From Verrucomicrobiota bacterium (GTDB taxonomy: Bacteria > Verrucomicrobiota > Verrucomicrobiia > JABWAM01): a stretch of 43,594 bases of DNA. The notes beneath the pieces are model-generated. The model ran no database searches. It saw only the letters and a list, made by a program, of their open reading frames with translations, and had not been told where the DNA came from. Of this stretch, positions 1 through 8,155 are shown piece after piece. Both the position numbers and the translations under genes were made by a program. The stretch spans positions 1 to 43,594 of the forward strand of contig JAHFSY010000032.1 in assembly GCA_023269615.1 (NCBI GenBank), read 5' to 3'. Position 1 is the stretch's first letter, and each line of letters starts with the position of its first letter.

Positions 1-1
1 C

Positions 2-322
2 GACATGCCGCCGGGAAAATATCGTTTCGGTCCGAATCGCAACGGCGAGTGGTTTCACAGCGACGGCCATGTGGGGAGGGGGAAAGGCGGCGGTCTCGCC
101 AGTTCCGCCCAGGGCATGGATCACATGGTGCGGACATTGAAGTCGAAGACAACGGCATCGCTCGTGGAAGTGATCCGCATGGCGAGCCTGACGCCCGCAG
201 AGCGCGCGGGAATTGCCGCGGACACGGGAAGCCTTGAGGTTGGGAAACGGGCGGATGTGCTCACTCTTGACCGGGAGTTGCGGGTCCGCCATGTCTGGAT
301 TGGGGGGCATGAGTTTAAGTGA
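2..322 (+). CDS. C-terminal fragment of a NagA-like amidohydrolase
   Basis: Only the last 106 codons lie in the window; the frame is open to the left edge, so this is a partial gene cut by the window and not a pseudogene. It aligns without gaps in its last third with the end of the next gene (shared QGMDHMVRT, IRMASLTPAERAG, GSLEVGKRADV and VWIGG), so the two are tandem paralogues. The family is the N-acetylglucosamine-6-phosphate deacetylase branch of the amidohydrolases, in which this part closes the barrel and adds the small beta domain. The metal-binding residues would lie upstream of the window and cannot be judged. The TGA stop is followed within 12 bases by the next start, which suggests co-transcription. 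Confidence 0.8.
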   Translation, partial: DMPPGKYRFGPNRNGEWFHSDGHVGRGKGGGLASSAQGMDHMVRTLKSKTTASLVEVIRMASLTPAERAGIAADTGSLEVGKRADVLTLDRELRVRHVWIGGHEFK

Positions 323-333
323 GGTTATTCAAT

Positions 334-1545
334 ATGAAATCATCCAGGCATGTTGTCTTTCAGAATGGGATCGTGATTCTTCCCGACCGGGAAATTCCTG
401 ACGGCGCGGTGGTGTGCCGCAACGGGCGCATCACGGCGGTGGGGCGTCGCAAGTCTGTGCGGACGCCTGGCGATGCCATCGTGGTGGATGCGGCAAAAGG
501 CTTCATCAGTCCTGGTTTTGTGGATTTGCACGTGCACGGAGGGGGTGGTGAGGATTACATGAATGGCACGGTGGAGTCCGTTCGCATCGCCAACCGCGTG
601 CATGCACGTCATGGCACGACCACCATTTTCCCCACGACCACGGTGGGGTCTCGCGCCCTCATTCTCGCGATGTTGAAGTCGTGTGCGGAGGTCAAACGCA
701 CGTGGAGCGTGGAGGATGGCGCCCGGATCGGAGGAGCGCATTTCTACGGACCTTATTTCGCGAAAGGGTGGGAAGGCGCTCATCCCAAAAAGGACCGTCG
801 CAATCCCGACCGTCGCGAGTACCTCAGGGCGTTCGAGCTTGGCATCGTTCGGATCGCCACCTGTTCTGCGGAATTGCCCGGCGCGGAGGCGTTTTATCGT
901 GAGGCCTGGAAGCGCGGGTATCTGATCACGTGCGGACATTCGAACGCGAGCTGGACGGAGATGGAGCGCGCGTTTCGAGCGGGGATGCGCCACGTGGACC
1001 ATTTCTGGTGCGCCATGAGTTCGGTTCCCTCGTTGCTCACGCGCCTCGGGACGCCGATGCGGGGCAGCATGGCGGAATATGTGCTCGCCACATCCGAGAT
1101 GAGCACCGAGGTGATCGCCGATGGCTACCATCTCGCGCCCGATCTGCTGCGTTTCGCGTGGCGCATGAAAGGCAGCAAACGTCTGTGCCTTGTCACGGAC
1201 ACGAATTGCGGGCTCGACGCGCCACCGGGGAAATACCGGATCGGGCATCATCGGTACGGCGAACCGGTGTGGAACGATGGTCGCGTGGGGATGGAGCGAC
1301 ATGGCATGCTCGCGAGTTCCGTCCAGGGAATGGACCACATGGTGCGGACCATGAAGGCGGGCTCGGGTGCGCCGCTTGCCGATGTGATTCGCATGGCGAG
1401 CCTGACGCCCGCCGAGCGCGCCGGCATGGCGAAGGAGGTGGGCAGTCTGGAGGTTGGAAAGAGGGCGGACGTGGTTGTGTTCAACCGATCGTTGCGTGTC
1501 CGAGGCGTCTGGATTGGCGGGGCGGAATACAAAGGCAAGGCATGA
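334..1545 (+). CDS. NagA-like amidohydrolase with an altered metal site
   Basis: The 403-residue protein has the length and fold landmarks of N-acetylglucosamine-6-phosphate deacetylase, which removes acetate from GlcNAc-6-P in the cytoplasm. Visible are DLHVHGGGG (H66, H68), GHSNA (H202), HVDHFWCAM (H223) and the catalytic Asp in LVTDTN (D289). The metal-binding Glu normally found in the HLEGPF motif is Tyr138 here (HFYGPY), so one metal ligand is missing and the substrate or mechanism may differ from true NagA. I chose ATG 334 because GAGG at 321-324 is well spaced; a GTG at 319 overlapping the upstream stop would add five residues. It is the tandem partner of the upstream fragment. No nagB or sugar transporter is seen nearby, so amino-sugar use is only a family-based guess. 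Confidence 0.85.
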   Translation: MKSSRHVVFQNGIVILPDREIPDGAVVCRNGRITAVGRRKSVRTPGDAIVVDAAKGFISPGFVDLHVHGGGGEDYMNGTVESVRIANRVHARHGTTTIFPTTTVGSRALILAMLKSCAEVKRTWSVEDGARIGGAHFYGPYFAKGWEGAHPKKDRRNPDRREYLRAFELGIVRIATCSAELPGAEAFYREAWKRGYLITCGHSNASWTEMERAFRAGMRHVDHFWCAMSSVPSLLTRLGTPMRGSMAEYVLATSEMSTEVIADGYHLAPDLLRFAWRMKGSKRLCLVTDTNCGLDAPPGKYRIGHHRYGEPVWNDGRVGMERHGMLASSVQGMDHMVRTMKAGSGAPLADVIRMASLTPAERAGMAKEVGSLEVGKRADVVVFNRSLRVRGVWIGGAEYKGKA

Positions 1546-1608
1546 CGTTGGATTCCAACAACCCGCAGCGTTGCCGAATTGAAATAAAACACATCATCAA
1601 ATAAGCAT

Positions 1609-2607
1609 ATGTCATCTCATCGTGTAGTCTGGCTCAAGAAAGGCGTGGCTGACGTCGAAACATTTGAAGAACCTTTGCCGGCGGAAGGGCAGGTTGTGTT
1701 GCGCACCCGTGTCTCTCTGATCAGTCCCGGTACGGAGCGTGCGTTTTTCATGGGAATGCCAAACGCCCCGTGCCAGTTTCCAACGCCCGCGCCGGGCTAC
1801 AGCAATGTCGGCGAGGTCGTAAAGCTGGGACCCGGGGTGGATTCGTTCGAGGTGGGGGAAATCGTCGTCAGTCCGGCCGGGCACGCCAGCCACGTCGTGG
1901 TTGCCGCGGCGGACTGCCTCCTGATGCCGGCAAAGGCGCGCGACGAGGACGCAGTTTTTTTCAACCTGGCGACCATCGCCTTGCAGGGCATCCGCAAGGC
2001 ACGGGTCGAACTCGCAGAATCCGTGCTCGTGATGGGCGCGGGTCCCATCGGGTTGCTTGCCATGCAACTCGCCCGCCTGAATGGCGCACTGCCTGTCCTC
2101 GTGGCGGACAAGGATGAGGGACGCCTGAAATTCGCACTCGGTTTCGGAGCGGATGAAGCGCTGGTTGCAAATGACAAATTGCAGGAAGCCGTTGCCCTGT
2201 GCTGCGAGGGCGGGGGAGCTGCGGTGGTCATCGAAGCCACGGGAAGTCCCCACGCCATCGTTCCAGCCCTCCAATGCGCGCGACGGCTTGGGCGCGTGGT
2301 TTTGCTCGGCAGCACGCGGGGCGAAACGGAGAAAGTGAATTTCTATAAGGACGTTCACCAGAAGGGCATTACCATCATCGGCGCGCACAATGGAGGGAGC
2401 CGTCCGCGTCATGAATCCTCGGCCGCGTATTGGACCGCGCGTGATGACCAGCGCGCCGTGCTTCGGCTGCTCGCTGCAGGTCGTCTCAACGTCCAGTCCC
2501 TCATCACGCATCGCTTCTCCTGGAAGGAAGCCGTCCAAGCCTACAACATCCTCGCCAGCGGCGACGGCTCCGCGCAGGGGATGATTCTCGACTGGCGGAA
2601 GGAATAG
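1609..2607 (+). CDS. MDR-family (zinc-less alcohol dehydrogenase-like) oxidoreductase
   Basis: This 332-residue protein is a medium-chain dehydrogenase/reductase: an N-terminal GroES-like domain (SPGTERA, APGYSNVGEV) and a Rossmann domain with MGAGPIGLLAMQLA around residues 142-155 for NAD(P)H. The usual catalytic-zinc Cys near residue 38 and the four-Cys structural zinc lobe are absent; Cys54 is the only Cys in that region. It therefore probably works without zinc, although the family is commonly named zinc-binding dehydrogenase. In Verrucomicrobiota and Planctomycetes such proteins are often found with sugar or polyol catabolic genes, which fits the upstream amidohydrolases. The start is ATG 1609; no strong ribosome site is visible. 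The gene ends in a palindromic repeat shared with the convergent PLP-enzyme gene. Confidence 0.8.
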   Translation: MSSHRVVWLKKGVADVETFEEPLPAEGQVVLRTRVSLISPGTERAFFMGMPNAPCQFPTPAPGYSNVGEVVKLGPGVDSFEVGEIVVSPAGHASHVVVAAADCLLMPAKARDEDAVFFNLATIALQGIRKARVELAESVLVMGAGPIGLLAMQLARLNGALPVLVADKDEGRLKFALGFGADEALVANDKLQEAVALCCEGGGAAVVIEATGSPHAIVPALQCARRLGRVVLLGSTRGETEKVNFYKDVHQKGITIIGAHNGGSRPRHESSAAYWTARDDQRAVLRLLAAGRLNVQSLITHRFSWKEAVQAYNILASGDGSAQGMILDWRKE

Positions 2608-2636
2608 CGTTTTTGGGTATGCAGGAATGGCCGCTG

Positions 2637-2736
2637 TGTAGGAGCCGCTGTCAGCGGAGACCGGGACGTGGCACCGTTTGAAATCTATTCTTTAAAGTCC
2701 AGCGTTGCGGAATCGCCGCTGACAGCGGCTCCTACA
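2637..2736. repeat. REP-like inverted repeat between convergent genes (GGCTCCTACA type)
   Basis: A perfect 21-bp inverted repeat has its left arm at 2637-2657 and its right arm at 2716-2736, separated by 58 bases. The outer end of each arm reads GGCTCCTACA. The stop codon of the leftward PLP-enzyme gene (2732-2734) lies inside the right arm. The position between two converging genes suggests a two-way terminator, but no T-tract follows, so this is an inference. A related element, with the same CGGCTCCTACA edge, occurs at 37697-37803. Confidence 0.7.
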
Positions 2737-3796
2737 ATCCAAGAACTTTCGGAATATCGGAGCCGTCGATCATCGGCTCTTCACCCTTGATCGCCATTGC
2801 CGCGGAAGCCGGGTCCTTGAAACCGTGACCGGTGAGCATGCACACAACCGTCTCATGGGGCTTCACCACGCCTTCATCCACGGCATGCTTGAGTCCTGCA
2901 ACAGAGACGGCGCCGGCGGGTTCCACCCAGATTCCTTCCTTCGACATCAATTCGCGCTGCCAGTGCCATGCTTCCTCATCCTCGATGAGGAAGCCGGTAC
3001 CCTTCGTGGCGCGTGCGGCGGCAATGGCATCATGCCCGTCGTACACCTGTTGCACGGCAAGGCCGCTGATGCGCGTGGTGGAGTTGACGGATCGGGCGCG
3101 ATCCTTTCCCTCGCGCAGGGGTGTCACGACCGTGTCGTTGAGGCTGGGCTGGACGATGTGCACGCGGGGACAGGGCGTTCCGCTGTCGAGGAATCCGCGC
3201 GCCACGGCGACGTGGAGCCCGCAGCCGCCGCCCGGCAGGAAGACGTGGGATGGCTTCATCTGTCTGGCGATTTCATAAGCCATGGTTCCGACGCCCTTCA
3301 TGCCTTCCGGTGAAAAAGCGAATGCAGAGATCACCGGCTTCGTTCCGAATTTTTTCGCCGACACATCAAGCGTTCGCATGGTCTCGGCGGTGGCTTCGGG
3401 GGTTACACAAAAATCCTTTACGCGATAGACGTGTGCTCCGTGCGCCCGCATCTGGAGAAGTTTGCCGGCGGGGGTTCGTTCGCAGACAAAGAGGTGGCAT
3501 GGGATGCCGTAACGCGCGGCGAAGGCGGAAAGGGAGGAGCCCGTGTTGCCGGAAGAAGTTCCGACCACGATGTTTGCGCCCGACTGGCGGAGCAGGGAAA
3601 GTTCCAGCGCGATGAAACGATCCTTGTACGAACCGGTGGGGTTTTGATGTTCACACTTGAAGAAAAGTTTGTTGAGACCGAGCTGTTTTCCAACGGCACG
3701 GCTTTCGAGGAGCGGGGTTTCACCCTCGCCAAGCGTGCAGTGAAACTCTTCACGGACCGGTGGCAGGCGGGAAGCAAAGCGGGCAAGAATGCTCAT
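2732..3796 (-). CDS. thrC: Threonine synthase-like PLP-dependent enzyme
   Basis: The 354-residue protein belongs to the fold-type II PLP enzymes, closest in style to threonine synthase (O-phosphohomoserine to threonine). Seen are LGEGETPLL at 22-30, NPTGSYKDRF with the PLP lysine K58, the SSGNTGSS loop at 81-88 that binds the substrate carboxylate, and a GGGCG phosphate loop. The length matches short ThrC forms. ATG 3796 is chosen over a TTG at 3805: AGGAG lies 11 bases upstream of the ATG but only about 3 bases from the TTG. The gene is not near homoserine genes; it sits among catabolic enzymes, so it could be a paralogous ammonia-lyase or threonine synthase-like enzyme with another substrate. 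The upstream side carries a 7-bp-period repeat array. Confidence 0.75.
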   Translation of the reverse strand: MSILARFASRLPPVREEFHCTLGEGETPLLESRAVGKQLGLNKLFFKCEHQNPTGSYKDRFIALELSLLRQSGANIVVGTSSGNTGSSLSAFAARYGIPCHLFVCERTPAGKLLQMRAHGAHVYRVKDFCVTPEATAETMRTLDVSAKKFGTKPVISAFAFSPEGMKGVGTMAYEIARQMKPSHVFLPGGGCGLHVAVARGFLDSGTPCPRVHIVQPSLNDTVVTPLREGKDRARSVNSTTRISGLAVQQVYDGHDAIAAARATKGTGFLIEDEEAWHWQRELMSKEGIWVEPAGAVSVAGLKHAVDEGVVKPHETVVCMLTGHGFKDPASAAMAIKGEEPMIDGSDIPKVLGL

Positions 3797-3810
3797 GGGG
3801 GACAAAGCTC

Positions 3811-3838
3811 CTGGCCTCTAGCTGCTGGCTGCTGGTTC
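3811..3838. repeat. Heptad array a (CTGGCTG-like units)
   Basis: Four 7-bp units (CTGGCCT, CTAGCTG, CTGGCTG, CTGGTTC) follow one another without gaps just upstream of the leftward PLP-enzyme gene. The inverse complement of its core (16 bases) is found in the array at 3923-3950, so the two form an inverted pair around the gap 3839-3922. Confidence 0.75.
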
Positions 3839-3922
3839 TTCATGAAGGAAATTGCTTCGTTGTCTATCTTGCCAGTACACGTGAGGATTTTCACTGAAAA
3901 TGCATGACCTGTTTGAGTGCAA

Positions 3923-3950
3923 CCAGAAGCTGGGAGCCAGCAGCCAGCAG
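3923..3950. repeat. Heptad array b (CCAGCAG units)
   Basis: Four 7-bp units (CCAGAAG, CTGGGAG, CCAGCAG, CCAGCAG). The array ends one base before the stop codon of the leftward M14 gene (3952-3954). It is the inverted partner of the array at 3811-3838. Confidence 0.75.
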
Positions 3951-3951
3951 C

Positions 3952-4908
3952 TTACCCGGGAACCAGGGTTGCAATGGCTTCACCCTGGCGGATGGAGCGT
4001 TGACGACGTACGAAAACAGCACGGCCGGTTTTCGCGGCACGGACGATTCTTGGGGAGCTTCCATCGAGCGGTTGTACTTCGGCGATCGGCTGTCCACGCT
4101 TGACGCGCGCTCCAAGTTTCACGAGCGATGCAATCAGGCCATCGCATGGTGAAGGATGATCGAGCTGCAGGTAGCCCTCATTCCGGGTGGTGCTTTCGCG
4201 CGTGATGGGGTGACTCTTGAGGGCCACCTTCCCGGGGAGAAATTGGAAGGCAACGAGCAAGCGGCGGATGCCGCGACGCAGATTGGCCAGGTCACCTGGT
4301 TCCAGGCTGCCCCCCCCGCGGCTTTCGGTGTAGATGGCCGGCACGCGGTGTTCCCATGCGGCGCTGACAGTGCGGCCGGGGAGATAGGGCGAGCCCCAGC
4401 ACCAAAAGCGGTCGAAACATCGGGCCATCTTCCGCTGAGTTTTCGTGATCGCCGGATCGTTCACCGTGCAGTATCCGACCCATGGCTCGATCTCGTACAT
4501 GGAGCCAGCGCTGTGGAAATCCACGTATAAATCCACGTGCTGGAGGATTTGAGTGCGGAAAAAATAAGCGATCCGTTCCGTGTGGCTCCCGTGGGCTTTT
4601 CCCGGAAAAACGCGCGCAAGATTTTTTCCATCGGCAGGGGTTTCCCTTCGGCCGGCAAGGAACGCGTTTTCATTCAGCACGGGAATGGCGATCACTGTGC
4701 CGCAAAGATTTTTGGGACGCCATGATCGAGCCATATCCAGAAGGACTGCCGGCCCTTCGTATTCATCGCCATGCGTTGCCCCGTTGAGGAGAAGGGTGGG
4801 GCCGGGTTGGTTGCCGCGCCAGATGAAAGCTTCGATGCCAGTCCTTCGACCCCCGATGCGGCGATGATGGAAGCCGCGCTTCAGTGTATTCCAAAAACCG
4901 GATGACAT
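3952..4908 (-). CDS. Aspartoacylase/succinylglutamate desuccinylase family zinc enzyme
   Basis: The 318-residue protein is an M14-type metal-dependent deacylase/amidohydrolase. The zinc ligands are visible as H46 and E49 (GATHGDEYEGP) and H132 (DFHSAGSM); the general base Glu is probably E195 in YTESRGGG. NLAR near residue 96-99 matches the substrate-binding loop of the family. Family members cleave N-acyl groups from amino acids, as in aspartoacylase, AstE and the ectoine deacetylase DoeB. The substrate here is unknown. The C-terminal half (about residues 230-318) resembles a biotinyl/lipoyl-like beta-barrel common in this branch. It starts 10 bases after the SDR stop and is probably co-transcribed with the SDR and C45-like genes. 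Confidence 0.85.
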   Translation of the reverse strand: MSSGFWNTLKRGFHHRRIGGRRTGIEAFIWRGNQPGPTLLLNGATHGDEYEGPAVLLDMARSWRPKNLCGTVIAIPVLNENAFLAGRRETPADGKNLARVFPGKAHGSHTERIAYFFRTQILQHVDLYVDFHSAGSMYEIEPWVGYCTVNDPAITKTQRKMARCFDRFWCWGSPYLPGRTVSAAWEHRVPAIYTESRGGGSLEPGDLANLRRGIRRLLVAFQFLPGKVALKSHPITRESTTRNEGYLQLDHPSPCDGLIASLVKLGARVKRGQPIAEVQPLDGSSPRIVRAAKTGRAVFVRRQRSIRQGEAIATLVPG

Positions 4909-4918
4909 GGGGATGGCT

Positions 4919-5686
4919 TCAATAGGACATCAATCCGCCATCCACGAGCCATGTGACGCCCGTCACAAATTTTGCGCGGTCCGAGGCGAGGAAGGCCACG
5001 ACGTTTCCGATGTCGTCTGGCTCGCCTTTGCCCAACGGAGTATTCGAGCAGAAGCGTGGATCGGGGTTTGCCGCCTCGACCCGTCTTGCGGCCATGGTGG
5101 ATGCCTCGATCTGGATATCTCCCGGGGCCACGGCGACCACGCGGATTTTGTGCGGAGCCAGTTCGACGGCCATGCCTTGCGTGAGTCCTGAGAGGGCCGC
5201 CTTCGTGGCACAATAAATGGAACCGGTTTGCTGGGCCCCGAATGCAGCGACGGATGAAATGTGAATGATGACACCGCCTTTTTTTTGTTGCACCATCTGC
5301 CGCGCGGCGGCGATTGAGCAGTGGATCACGCCCTTGAGATTCGTGTCAATGGTCGTGTCCACGTGTTCCCGCGTTTCCTCCAGGAACCAGCACAGCGCGG
5401 CGGCGCCCGTGACGGCCGCATTGTTCACGAGGATGTCGAGGCCGCCGAGGGCTTTCGCCGCGTCCTTCACCAGCTTTTTACACGCGTCCGCGCTGGAGAC
5501 GTCCACGGGGAAGCCGACGAGGTTTGTGCCGTGCCTGGCAAGCAACGGCTCGAGCTTGGAAAATTGCCGCTGCCCGACGGCCACGCGGACGCCTTCGGCG
5601 AGCAGGGTTTCCACGATGGCTTTGCCGATGCCCGTGGCGCCGCCGGTGACGAGGGCACGTTTTCCTTTTAGGTCGCCGAGATTCAT
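4919..5686 (-). CDS. Short-chain dehydrogenase/reductase (SDR)
   Basis: A classical 255-residue SDR: the TGGATGIG cofactor motif at 14-21, NNAA at 88-91, catalytic Ser144/145, and YxxxK as Y158 and K162. The end GGLMSY is typical. The substrate cannot be read from the sequence; FabG-like and sugar/hydroxy-acid dehydrogenases share this layout. It lies between the C45-like gene (9 bases upstream) and the M14 deacylase (10 bases downstream), all leftward, which suggests one three-gene unit acting on an N-acylated or hydroxylated compound. Confidence 0.9.
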   Translation of the reverse strand: MNLGDLKGKRALVTGGATGIGKAIVETLLAEGVRVAVGQRQFSKLEPLLARHGTNLVGFPVDVSSADACKKLVKDAAKALGGLDILVNNAAVTGAAALCWFLEETREHVDTTIDTNLKGVIHCSIAAARQMVQQKKGGVIIHISSVAAFGAQQTGSIYCATKAALSGLTQGMAVELAPHKIRVVAVAPGDIQIEASTMAARRVEAANPDPRFCSNTPLGKGEPDDIGNVVAFLASDRAKFVTGVTWLVDGGLMSY

Positions 5687-5695
5687 GGCGGGCGA

Positions 5696-6841
5696 TCAGT
5701 CCCAAAGCCAGACATTGTTGAACGTCACGTCGGGCTTGGGATTTTCAAATGAAGGTTTGTTGCCGTCCTTGCCCCACCACATGGCCTTTCCCTCGCGCAG
5801 GAGCCAGATGGTGGTGCGCAGAGTGTATTCGGATTCGTTTCCACCCGGAAAAAGAATCTCGCCATTGCCGCAGACATTGCCGCGCTCGGGAGACCGGAAC
5901 TGGATGAGCTGCCGCAATTTTTCGAGTGTCGGATTTTTTCGGGCGTCATCCAGCAGCTCGTTCATCAGCAGTCGCCGACGATCCTGCGCTTTCCAATACA
6001 CCGTGTCTCCGCAAGGGTCCGGCAGTTTTCGCGCCTTCACGGAGGCGGCCCGGCGATCGGCAAGATAGGCGCTCATGCCCGGGTCCTCGGCGGTCATGGC
6101 GGTGATGAATCCAAATCCGTCGGGTGATTTGCGCACGCCGATGCGGCACGAACTTTTTTCGATCATTGCCACGTTGTGATTGCGGTCGATGACGAGCATG
6201 TTGCTGGGCCCCCAGAAAAGTTTGTAGCGCGTGTAGAATTCGACCGCTTCATCCGTCGTCCGGCAATATCTTGTGACGATCTTGTGGACGGGCGCTGGAA
6301 AAATCTCGGGTGATTCCTCGTCGAGGAAAACGCCTGAGGAGACGCCACCGAAGATCAAATGTTCCGATGCAACGGGCCAGGACGGCGGCCCGAAAGGCTC
6401 GGATGGTGAGCTGTCGAGGTTGTTGGCAAGGATGGGGCCGCGGTCGCTGGTCGGGAAGTAAACCAGGCTGCAACCCATCTTGCCGACCTTGCCCGTGCAG
6501 ACGTGGCGATGATAAAAAAAATTGTAGTCGCAGTATGCCGCCTGCTGGGCGTCTGTCAACCCGGCGCCCTCCTTCAGCCCGCGCCATCCTGCGGCAACGA
6601 GCTCGGGCATGCCGCGCAATTCGGGATAGCGTTTGAAGTCAGGCACCGCCTGGAGCCGCTTTCGGTTGCTTTCGATCAAAAGGCGCGCGGTTTCGTCGGT
6701 GGAGGAATTCAGGTGGCCTTGCAGGCCTTCCAGCAGATGGTCCGCCATCTTCCGGATTTGTCCGGCGTTGGCGCGGGCGTTGTCCCGTTCTTCACGGTAC
6801 CAGGAGTCAATGGTCCACATGGCTTGAAAGACAGTACCCAT
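5696..6841 (-). CDS. C45-like Ntn-hydrolase (acyltransferase/amidase), paralogue 1
   Basis: The 381-residue protein shows a KMGCSLVYF segment (C124) followed by GPILANNLD (residues 135-143). This resembles the C45 family (isopenicillin N acyltransferase/AAT type), in which autoproteolysis exposes a Cys nucleophile and a downstream NLD-type motif shapes the active site. The divergently transcribed gene at 6958 is a clear paralogue (shared FWGP, SSCRIGVRKS versus SNCRVGFRMS, and matching order). An ATG at 6841 with GAAGGG five bases upstream supports this start. There is no obvious signal peptide. Family proteins hydrolyse or transfer acyl groups on amides; the specific substrate is unknown. 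The assignment rests on motif order only, and the Cys could be structural. Confidence 0.6.
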   Translation of the reverse strand: MGTVFQAMWTIDSWYREERDNARANAGQIRKMADHLLEGLQGHLNSSTDETARLLIESNRKRLQAVPDFKRYPELRGMPELVAAGWRGLKEGAGLTDAQQAAYCDYNFFYHRHVCTGKVGKMGCSLVYFPTSDRGPILANNLDSSPSEPFGPPSWPVASEHLIFGGVSSGVFLDEESPEIFPAPVHKIVTRYCRTTDEAVEFYTRYKLFWGPSNMLVIDRNHNVAMIEKSSCRIGVRKSPDGFGFITAMTAEDPGMSAYLADRRAASVKARKLPDPCGDTVYWKAQDRRRLLMNELLDDARKNPTLEKLRQLIQFRSPERGNVCGNGEILFPGGNESEYTLRTTIWLLREGKAMWWGKDGNKPSFENPKPDVTFNNVWLWD

Positions 6842-6957
6842 TCAGCCCTTCTTTCAAGGAAAAACGGAGGTGGCTGGCGATCGGGGTGTCGAAAAGTGTT
6901 GCACCGAGATGGAAAATCACACGTATTCCCACCAGCGCAAAACCACCACCCACTGTC
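6842..6957. promoter_or_regulatory. Divergent intergenic region between the two C45-like paralogues
   Basis: 116 bases separate the two divergent starts, so promoters for both directions must lie here or overlap the coding ends. I see no convincing -35/-10 pair. The rightward frame is open from GTG 6886, but that extension has a low-complexity, proline-rich, non-conserved look, so the region is treated as non-coding. Confidence 0.4.
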
Positions 6958-8148
6958 ATGAGCAAAACCACCGAGGCATATCACCGTGGCCTGAAGGCCG
7001 GCAAATTGGCGAAACCCAGGCTTCGCCAATGGATGGAATCGTTCATCCGATGGGCGAAGACACAGTACACGGCCACGCAGGACATGGATTATCCCGGTGA
7101 GATGGTGAAGTGTGACCGCGAGCGCCTGCTGAACCCACCCAGCCTCTCGAAATTTCCGGAGACCAAGGGGCTGCCCGACCTGGTCATGGCTGAACGCAAG
7201 GGGTTCCAGGAGGGGTGCGCCTGCGGAGATGACCTTATGGCGTACCACTTCAGCTGGTTCTTTTTTTCAAGCCGCCGCCTGAACACGCGACATGTCGGGC
7301 GCGACGTGCAGGCCGGCCATTGCACCTCGGTGTACATCCGCGATTCCAAGGAGGGCGGCCCCCTCCACGGTCGCAACCTCGATGACATCCGCCGCCCTGC
7401 TCTCGAGGATTTCCAGCCGCCGCCGCCCCATGATGGTAAAAGGGTGTTTCGACGGGAGGGAGTGTCGAGCGCCGTGCTTTGTGACGAAGAGCCACAAGAG
7501 ATCTTTCCCGTGGACCCCTGGCTCCTCATTCCGGAAGATTGCATGAAACTGAAGGATGTCATTGAATTTCTGAAACGCTACGTGGATTTCTGGGGGCCGC
7601 AGAATGGCATCCTTGTGGACATGGAGCAAAACGCGGCCGCGTTCGAGAAGTCCAACTGCCGCGTGGGTTTTCGCATGTCCACCGACGGGACGGCGGCGGT
7701 GACGGCTTGTTCGTATCTGATTCCGGAAATGAAGAAGTTCAAGGAAGAGAGAAGCCGTCTTTCGCTCAAGCGCCGTGGATGGAATGAGAAGTCGCCCGAC
7801 TGGCTTTACTGGACTGGGTGCGACGCCCGTTACGAGCGATTGCTCAAGCTCACGGCGGATGCCAACAAGCGGGGCGCCACATTGGAGGACATGGCTGACA
7901 TTGTGACCGACCATGCAGTGCCGTTCCCGGAGCGGATTTGCCTGGCGGGGGAGAAAGGGCATCCCGATGACGCGGATGTAAACTGGACACTGACGTCGCA
8001 AGCCAGCGTGTTGGAGGGGCCGAATTGCCGGTCACTGTTCTGGCGCGTGGAGGGCAACACGGCCTGCTATGACAATCCGCCGTTTCTGATCCCCGGCAAG
8101 GGCGTCACCGTCAAATCGGAATGGAAAAAGAACACCCGCGCGGCGTGA
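6958..8148 (+). CDS. C45-like Ntn-hydrolase (acyltransferase/amidase), paralogue 2
   Basis: The 396-residue protein is the divergent paralogue of the 5696-6841 product. Here the putative nucleophile region reads GHCTSVYI (C122) and GPLHGRNLDD (residues 134-143), which is closer to the canonical C45 pattern (CT...GRNLD) than its partner. Other shared blocks are RYVDFWGPQNG and KSNCRVGFRMS. ATG 6958 was chosen; a GTG at 6886 would add 24 residues that have no counterpart in the paralogue. The stop is seven bases from the end of the convergent LptE-like gene. If the family call is right, it cleaves or transfers an acyl group on an amide; the pair may process two related substrates or form a heteromer, which is inference. 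Confidence 0.6.
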   Translation: MSKTTEAYHRGLKAGKLAKPRLRQWMESFIRWAKTQYTATQDMDYPGEMVKCDRERLLNPPSLSKFPETKGLPDLVMAERKGFQEGCACGDDLMAYHFSWFFFSSRRLNTRHVGRDVQAGHCTSVYIRDSKEGGPLHGRNLDDIRRPALEDFQPPPPHDGKRVFRREGVSSAVLCDEEPQEIFPVDPWLLIPEDCMKLKDVIEFLKRYVDFWGPQNGILVDMEQNAAAFEKSNCRVGFRMSTDGTAAVTACSYLIPEMKKFKEERSRLSLKRRGWNEKSPDWLYWTGCDARYERLLKLTADANKRGATLEDMADIVTDHAVPFPERICLAGEKGHPDDADVNWTLTSQASVLEGPNCRSLFWRVEGNTACYDNPPFLIPGKGVTVKSEWKKNTRAA

Positions 8149-8155
8149 CGTTTTC

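Noticed and set aside
6886..6957. N-terminal extension of the rightward C45-like protein from GTG 6886
   Set aside because: The added 24 residues have no counterpart in the paralogue, and the region must hold two divergent promoters.
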